From assembly GCA_001600875.1 (NCBI GenBank), contig BCLD01000019.1, positions 226,601 to 290,600 of the forward strand: a DNA stretch of 64,000 nt, read 5' to 3'. This document shows, piece after piece, positions 58,678 to 64,000 of the stretch. Numbering within the stretch: the first letter of the stretch is position 1; each line of letters begins with the position of its first letter. A program made the position numbers and the translations under genes. Origin of the DNA: Solicoccozyma terricola. Its lineage: Eukaryota; Basidiomycota; Tremellomycetes; Filobasidiales; Piskurozymaceae. Under the pieces are notes generated by a model, which did no database searches, had not been told where the DNA came from, and saw nothing but the letters and a program-made list of their open reading frames with translations.

Positions 58678-59174
58678 TCATTCCACCATCAGTCCTTCAC
58701 AGTCCTTCATCTCCGCTACGACGTACCCCACAATATATTCTCCGTCATGTGAGATGCTTAAATGAAGTTGAGGTGATTGTTCCTTTGGAATATCCAATAG
58801 CAATCGCATCATTGGCTTTGGACCTGCTTTCCAAGTCTCGACTTGCTTCCATGTTAATTTCAAAGAGGGATAGCATGCTTTGAATACAGCTTCCTTGGCT
58901 GCCCATCTGATTGAATCGTTTGGCTTTTTAAACATCAGGGATATGTAGGTTCGTAAAGGCAATATGTACCAAAATAAAAAAAATGAACCCCCTCTCACCT
59001 GGTCGCTAGGAACCGCTCAGCAATAATATCATGAGATCCGGACCGCACTTTCTCAAACTCTGCAGCCTCTGGGGGACTTAGGATACGTCGGGCTACTCGA
59101 TCGAGTCCTCGTCGCTGGATAAGTTGGCGGAAGCGTGGGATGGAGAGGAGATCCACTCCTATGCCTAGAATCAT
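58678..59174 (-). CDS. Holo-[acyl-carrier-protein] synthase (phosphopantetheinyl transferase, AcpS type)
   Basis: Small enzyme that moves the phosphopantetheine arm from CoA to Ser of mitochondrial acyl carrier protein. It has two exons joined at ATR/WAAKEA: MILGIGVDLLSIPRFRQLIQ, the first with the AcpS G(V/I)D Mg site, then RILSPPEAAEFE, then FLATRWAAKEAVFKACYP with the catalytic Glu and Lys. HLSISHDGEYIVGYVVAE is the conserved SISH...Y motif. Length of about 140 residues fits the family. The frame is open upstream to 59327 but family alignment supports the start at 59174. Likely in mitochondria, equivalent to yeast Ppt2; no clear targeting peptide is seen with this start. Confidence 0.9.
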
Positions 59175-59375
59175 CAAATCAAGTTCATGCCGGTTGTAGT
59201 GATGCTGTGATGCTGGACGGATAGATCGGGGTTGGCTTGGACGAAAAGGTGGGGACGCGTCTTCGTTGAGTGGGACATGGATGGACGGATGGATGACGAG
59301 GATCACAAGATATATAAGATGGATCAACTCAAGGTAGTTCTACCTCGACATCCACTCTCACGAGGGCAGCTTAGG

Positions 59376-60074
59376 CTACTGCGCTGAATCCACTGCTACA
59401 TGCTTTTGCTTATCCGAATGCCCTAGATTCTGATTCGGTTGAATGCAATCCCTCACTCGTTGCTTCAGTATCTTGAGCTGAAACCGTCGTGTACCTCAAT
59501 AACCAGTTTTCTCGATCCTCCGAGTAAACGACGATGCCTTAACTCACCTCAGGAAAGCTACCCTCTACCTTTCGATCCCACAGTAGTTTGGAATCACTGC
59601 CTTGACCCAATGACAACCATACCCGGAATCTGCCTGCGTGCTCAACAGATGGCATGAGGGTGATTGAGGACAATGCTGGGTTTGGAAATGTCAAAAAGAG
59701 CTCTGTAGCAATCCAGGATGCTCGCGGTGCCCTGTTGATCACAGCCAGTGACCTCCAATATCAGGTATTCCGCTGATATATCAATGATTGTGAGCTCACC
59801 ATCGACACTGAAACGATCATGGGACAAGGGACAAGGTTAGCGGTGTCAATTTAATTCTCAGATCTAACGGAAACATACTCACCCTATCACAGTACTCAAT
59901 GGTAATCGCAGGTCCTACAGACAAATCTGGAGGTGTAAAAGTTGATGGGTTCATGATATCCTCTTCCACAGACTTGCTTGAGACCATTGCAGGCTGTTGT
60001 TCAGTTTCTGTTCCCTCTTCTGCCGCTAGACAATCCACGCAGTCTACTTGTGGGCGGCTTTGCTGCTCGGTCAT
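59376..60074 (-). CDS. Rdx family (SelW/SelT-like thioredoxin-fold) protein with an 8-nt microexon
   Basis: Exons: 60074-59883, 59807-59800, 59731-about 59551, 59471-59376. After a Gln/Glu-rich leader the thioredoxin-like fold begins as AITIEYCDR; the microexon supplies Cys-Arg and the start of Trp, and the next exon continues APRASWIATELFLTFPNPAL. Together they restore the CDRC (C-x2-C) redox site of Rdx proteins, where selenoprotein W has C-x2-U. AGRFRVWLSLGQG, KLLWDRKVEGSFPE and ILKQRVRDCIQPNQNLGHSD are family-typical, and the last is encoded by the fourth exon. The first and last exons keep frame with the microexon only. Function is redox-linked but the substrate is unknown. Confidence 0.9.
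59800..59807 (-). other. 8-nt microexon of the Rdx gene (TGTCGATG)
   Basis: The microexon is preceded by TTTCAG and followed by GTGAGC. Including it gives CDR-CR-W-APRA without a frame break; skipping it would lose the second Cys of the CXXC site and shift the frame. It is among the shortest exons one can expect to splice. Confidence 0.82.
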
Positions 60075-60192
60075 GTATGCAAGTTGGTCTTGACTTTGAG
60101 GAATAGTTAGATGTGTGGTGTTGAGCTATAGAGCTTGCATGGAGTAGCAGGGTTCGGTGGCGAGGACACCGACGATCCAACTCCGCCCACCG

Positions 60193-60200
60193 TCACGTGA
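60193..60200. promoter_or_regulatory. TCACGTGA palindrome
   Basis: One copy of TCACGTGA about 119 nt upstream of the Rdx start codon, and just beyond the stop codon of the MFS transporter. It could serve the Rdx gene promoter. Confidence 0.5.
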
Positions 60201-60243
60201 GAGAGAACTACTGGCAATGATTTTATATGATATTTGTCTACAA

Positions 60244-62680
60244 CTACACTTGTCCCTCCGGATCTTCAGACTGCGTGCTCTTCCCACGAGTCCCCTTCTT
60301 GCGCTCCCCAAGATCATTCTCTCCTGCGGGCAGGGAGACGATCAATGTGACAACGGCAGCGATACTCGCGGTTAGAAATGCGATTGATAAACTGTATGCA
60401 TACGCAGCCTCTGCCGGGGCTTGCAGATCGACAGGGATTTTAGAAAGTGCAGTTTTTGAATGAAGAATGTCGATGATAACCTGGATGCCGCCGAATGGAT
60501 GTCAGATATACCCCTCGGCCCAACCGACTCGTGTAGTCAATATACTCGCCTCTTCGCTGTCCGGAAGGTTTTGCAGGACTGTCCGGAGACCTGAGACCAG
60601 TACTCCTTGCTGGATGCAAGAGCTGAATGCAACCCCAACGGTGTTTCCTAATGATCGAACAGTGTAGAGGACCGAAGTCGCTTTCGCCATAGTCTCAACG
60701 TCAACGGCGGAGATTAGATTGACTGACAAGAGCAGATAGGTGTCAGTCGTGTGAATGAACTGCCGGAAAGTGTTTTTTCGCCTCACCAAGACTGCAGCAT
60801 AAGAAAATGGAGTATCCTAATCCAGATGGAAATATTTCCATCCAGTACTCGTAGGAATGCGTGAATGGTCCCCAGTTTGAGGCCATGTACATGCCCAGGA
60901 CAGGCATCATCAGACCGATGGAGGAAAGCGTCGAGTATTTCCCGGTTCGTTTGATATATCTTCAGCAAGCGAGCAAGCCACTAGGTAAGCATTTGAATGG
61001 AGAGGAAGAAAAAAAAAACATTACTTACTGTCCCGCCAAAAGAGAGCCAATTGCCAGTCCAATACTATTTGGTAGCAGATGAAGTCCCGCAGTGGCGGAA
61101 GACGTCCCAAGGACGACGGTAAAATAAACAGGACTGAAAAAATGGTCACTGTCAGATTCGACATCTTCCCTCTACGAAAGCCCCTGGATACCTCACATAT
61201 GGTACAACTGAGAAATGTCTCAAGATTCAGCGCTCCAGCCCAATGACCATCATCATCATTCCCTGAACTACTCACGAATGCCTGTGCCGCAACACTCAAC
61301 ATGAAATTGCTCACATAAATACTCGCCATCTTACTCCCCTTGAACAACTCTAGCGGAATCACAGGGTTCTTTGCTCGACTCTCTACAACCAACAATCCTA
61401 TACCGCAAAGGAAGGCCGAGAGTAACAAAGACCAAACCCATGGGCTAGACCATGGATGTAGTTTCGCTGTATGGTTGGTCAGACCTAGCATGAGTGATGA
61501 GATAGAGATGAGTAGGAGGAAGGTGCCGAGGAAGTCGAATGAGGAAAATGCGTGGAAGATAGAGGGATGTGGAGTGAGAGGGGATGAAGGTGGCGTGGCA
61601 GGTAAGCTGAAAGCGACGATGGTAATGGATAATATGACGAATGGTAGCTGATTCACCACGCCCGACATGATGTCAATGACGACGCCGTTGGATCGCTGCG
61701 ATCACAGCCCTCTTACCTGCACATAAAACGCATAGGACCACCCCCAAGTATCTGCAATCCATCCACTAACGGGCCCTCCCAAACTCGCTCCCGCTCCAAA
61801 GACCAACATCATAAGACCCTGATAATGTCCTCGTTCTCGAAGTGCTATCAGGTCCGTAGTTATCACACTAGATACCGTGAGAAGACCGGTTCCTCCGATA
61901 CCTGCGAATGCCCGTGCAGCGATGAGATAGCTCATTGAGGGACTCAAACCACAAGCCAGCGTTCCGATTGCTATGGTGCGGGGTGAAGTTGAAGTTGAGG
62001 GTATGTATAAGAATCCCTGGTGTTAAGGATGTGACTTACCGTAGAAGAATACAGCGAATGCCATGGCCCATTTTCGACCAATAGTGTCCAGCAGTACACC
62101 ATATACAGGAGTGAACGCTGTAGAGAATAGAGGGAAGACTGATCCTAGGTATGAGGCGAGCTCGGAATGGGAGAAGCTGATTATGGCGTCCATTTAGATC
62201 ATTGACCACTTGATGCCCCCTACAGCGTCATTCTCACCTTGCTGATATTCTAGGTGCCAAGGTAGGTATTGCAGATGATTGAAATGCGAATGCAAAGTTG
62301 CTAGCCCTGTTGCAGAGGTAGCTATGAGCGTACAGACTCATCGGTGAATAGCAAAACGTTATCTACCATAACCCCAACCTAATGAAGAAGGTTGCAGTTA
62401 CATCAGCTATCAATCACTCAGTGAACACTCTCACCACTCACAGTATCAAGACCAGATCCCAGCCTTGAACTCTCTCATCGCCCTTCAATCTCCCGTCCTT
62501 CCCACCATGATCATGAGTAGGATCAGCGGCACCTTCTGCCTCCACTCCCACAGCGGTCTGTGCTGCATAACGGGTGATCGAAGAGTCATTGGCATTGCTA
62601 TAGTAGGACAGTTGACGAGCGGGATGTAGGAGAGGTCGGTGTTCCTCCACGTCCGTTGGGGGGGTGTAGGTCGGAGCCAT
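60244..62680 (-). CDS. MFS transporter, DHA2/Vba-like (14 predicted helices)
   Basis: Major-facilitator efflux or vacuolar amino-acid/drug transporter. It starts MAPTYTPPTDVEEHRPLLHP with an acidic cytosolic leader, followed by exons encoding the helices. Motif-like pieces are IAARAFAGIGGTGLLTVSS, RERGHYQGLMMLVFGAGASL with GGPVSGWIADTWGWSYAF (antiporter motif C), LPFVILSITIVAFSLP, LGTFLLLISISSLMLGLT, VWSLLLSAFLCGIGLL, the loop SRAKNPVIPLELFKG, and PVYFTVVLGTSSATAGLHLL with SIGLAIGSLLAGQ. The C-terminal tail is basic and hydrophilic (GERKKGTRGKSTQSED). The family and topology are clear; the substrate cannot be told. Vba-like proteins transport basic amino acids into the vacuole. Confidence 0.85.
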
Positions 62681-62996
62681 GCAGAGGTGGCCACCGACTA
62701 GTTATTGAAAGGCGATGCAATCTTGCTGCTTGACAGAAGACCGGCGGCCAGGAGGTGTGGGTAGAAGTTGGCAAGGCAATCAATCCCAATGACTGCGAGC
62801 TGCTACCATGTCGACCAAGCAGCCCTCTGCCCCTCTGATGTGCAAACTCGCTAGATGCTGACAGGGAATATCGCGTTGGCCCTGTGCGGCGAAGACCGAC
62901 AGATCGTCGGGGCGGGAGCCGAGATTGATAATGCACTCGATTGAATTGTCAACAGAGTAGATGGTACGTAGATTCAACATCCACAGCATAGTCATC
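62681..62996. other. Intergenic gap
   Basis: About 316 nt upstream of the MFS gene and downstream of the edge gene. No feature is recognised. Confidence 0.4.
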
Positions 62997-63946
62997 TCAT
63001 GTTACGCTGTGCAGATCAGCAAATGCTATCGAGTCAATCACATGAGCCGTCTCGCTATACCCCAGGATCTTCTCGATGTCCGTACTGTGTATGCGATGAT
63101 TGTTAGCGTTTGCTGTCGGTGATCGTTCGGATGCGCGTCTCACCTCCTGTGACCCTTGACTCTATCGATTTCCGACGAGTTATAGAGCGCCAGACCTTTC
63201 CCGATCTCCAACTCCTCCCACTCATCCTCATATCTCTGGATCTCCACATTCCTCCCCCTGATCGACGCGCTGGCTACTGCTTGCGCCAAAGATTCTTGCT
63301 CTATCGTCCTCCTCCCTACCACCGGCGAACTCGGACCCGATCGTGAAAGCGGATCAAGAGATGCGACTGACGATGAAAGGGACATGATAGGTACGATATT
63401 AGGCGTTGTAGGAAGTGGGAAGGTTGGAGAATCGCTTAAGCGAGTCCTTGCGGCGTTTATTGCAACTGCAGCAGAGGGATGTGATGGAGATATTTGACCT
63501 ACTGGTCCATTTGCAGGGGAATGTTCTGAAACGCCTTGTGAATCTCTCGCTGAGGGTGTAGAAGTCCCAGATAGTTGAGGTGTATCATCTGATCCCCGGT
63601 CGTGGGATGATGATCGTACTCGACGGCGGACATATAAGCGGACAGCTTGATGTGAAGCAAAGTTGCCGGACACGGAGAGTACACCTGCTGGTAAAAGACG
63701 GCCACCGGATTCTTTGCGCTGAATGGCTCGATAAGCTCCCTCGTCGATGCTGCAAATGGGGCAGACGGGCGGGTGGGCCATATGTTTGAGCATGTATATG
63801 CGGATACGGGGCCTGCAAACACCAATGAGACTCACGTTACGGCACCAGCGGCATGTAACCCATGTGCAATCCACCATTTTCGACTGTTGCCCAGCATCAC
63901 TCCAATCAGCCATCGGACGAAACCACGCTCCAGTCAAACTCTGCAA
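62997..63946 (-). CDS. Cys-rich zinc-ribbon-like protein, 5' end uncertain
   Basis: The reading frame is open from 63946 to about 63143; a second exon (about 63082-62997) ends with DIEKILGYSETAHVIDSIAF. A Cys cluster is DCTWVTCRWCRN (C-x4-C-x2-C) followed by KHMAHPPVCPICSIDEGAYR (C-x2-C), which may form a zinc ribbon or RING-like site. The middle is Ser/Pro-rich and disordered (SGTSTPSARDSQ, FPLPTTPNIVP), then EIQRYEDEWEELEIGKGLAL. Start candidates are 63946 and an internal Met; an upstream exon outside the window cannot be excluded. I do not recognise the family. Confidence 0.62.
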
Positions 63947-64000
63947 CCCACTCAGCTAATCGATTCTCCCTCCTGACGAACCTCGTACACAACGGGATAT

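Noticed and set aside
63800..63850. A 23-nt intron GTGAGT...CAG within the Cys-rich gene
   Set aside because: It is too short to splice, removing it would break the frame, and the read-through frame is open and joins the Cys cluster.
1..64000. CRISPR arrays, insertion sequences, integrases, retrotransposon polyproteins or rRNA operons
   Set aside because: None is seen. The repeats present are simple tracts or intron-local units, without transposase or reverse-transcriptase motifs.

Overview
This window looks like nuclear DNA of a basidiomycetous yeast, most likely a tremellomycete related to Cryptococcus, Kwoniella or Tremella. The reasons are very dense genes with many short introns (mostly GTGAGT...AG, 50-100 nt), short intergenic gaps, GGGGTTA-type telomere-like tracts, and recognisable fungal single-copy genes without synteny to ascomycetes. 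There are no bacterial, phage or CRISPR features. The genus assignment is inference from gene style only.

Layout, left to right. 0-18 kb: a CSC1/OSCA-type membrane channel with a 1 kb first intron; ARP4 and ERB1 transcribed divergently; a flavodoxin-like WrbA/Pst2-type quinone reductase; a 2.7 kb GC-rich stretch without a convincing gene; and a 915-codon disordered protein. 18-30 kb: a small zinc-binding protein divergent from the mitochondrial rRNA 2'-O-methyltransferase MRM2; a fungal P-loop ATPase that appears frameshifted; a DEAD-box-like protein that has lost its catalytic motifs; and a Zn2Cys6 regulator. 30-33 kb: a second gene-poor stretch. 33-49 kb: a ubiquitin-like-domain membrane protein (Herp-like), a basic unknown protein, the CRL4 adaptor CDT2, a disordered unknown protein, a NYN-domain protein, a PAP2 lipid phosphatase, a Get1-like membrane protein, and GPN3. 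49-64 kb: eIF2-alpha, an unknown small protein, a repeat protein with a new-looking Cys/His cluster that is frameshifted, a bZIP factor, a Gemin2-like protein, a holo-ACP synthase, an Rdx/SelW-like protein with an 8-nt microexon, an MFS transporter, and a Cys-rich protein at the right edge.

Most genes are housekeeping: chromatin (ARP4), ribosome assembly (ERB1, MRM2), translation (eIF2-alpha), Pol II assembly (GPN3), replication control (CDT2), snRNP assembly (Gemin2) and mitochondrial lipoylation/ACP (holo-ACP synthase). They do not form an obvious pathway cluster. The unusual signals are long poly-C tracts (15-31 nt) used as the pyrimidine tract of introns, repeated TCACGTGA palindromes in shared promoters, the decayed DEAD-box protein, the Cys/His-cluster repeat protein, the split P-loop ATPase and the 8-nt microexon.

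Gene coordinates below run from start codon to stop codon and include introns. Splice sites were read by eye from GT/AG signals, reading-frame continuity and family conservation.
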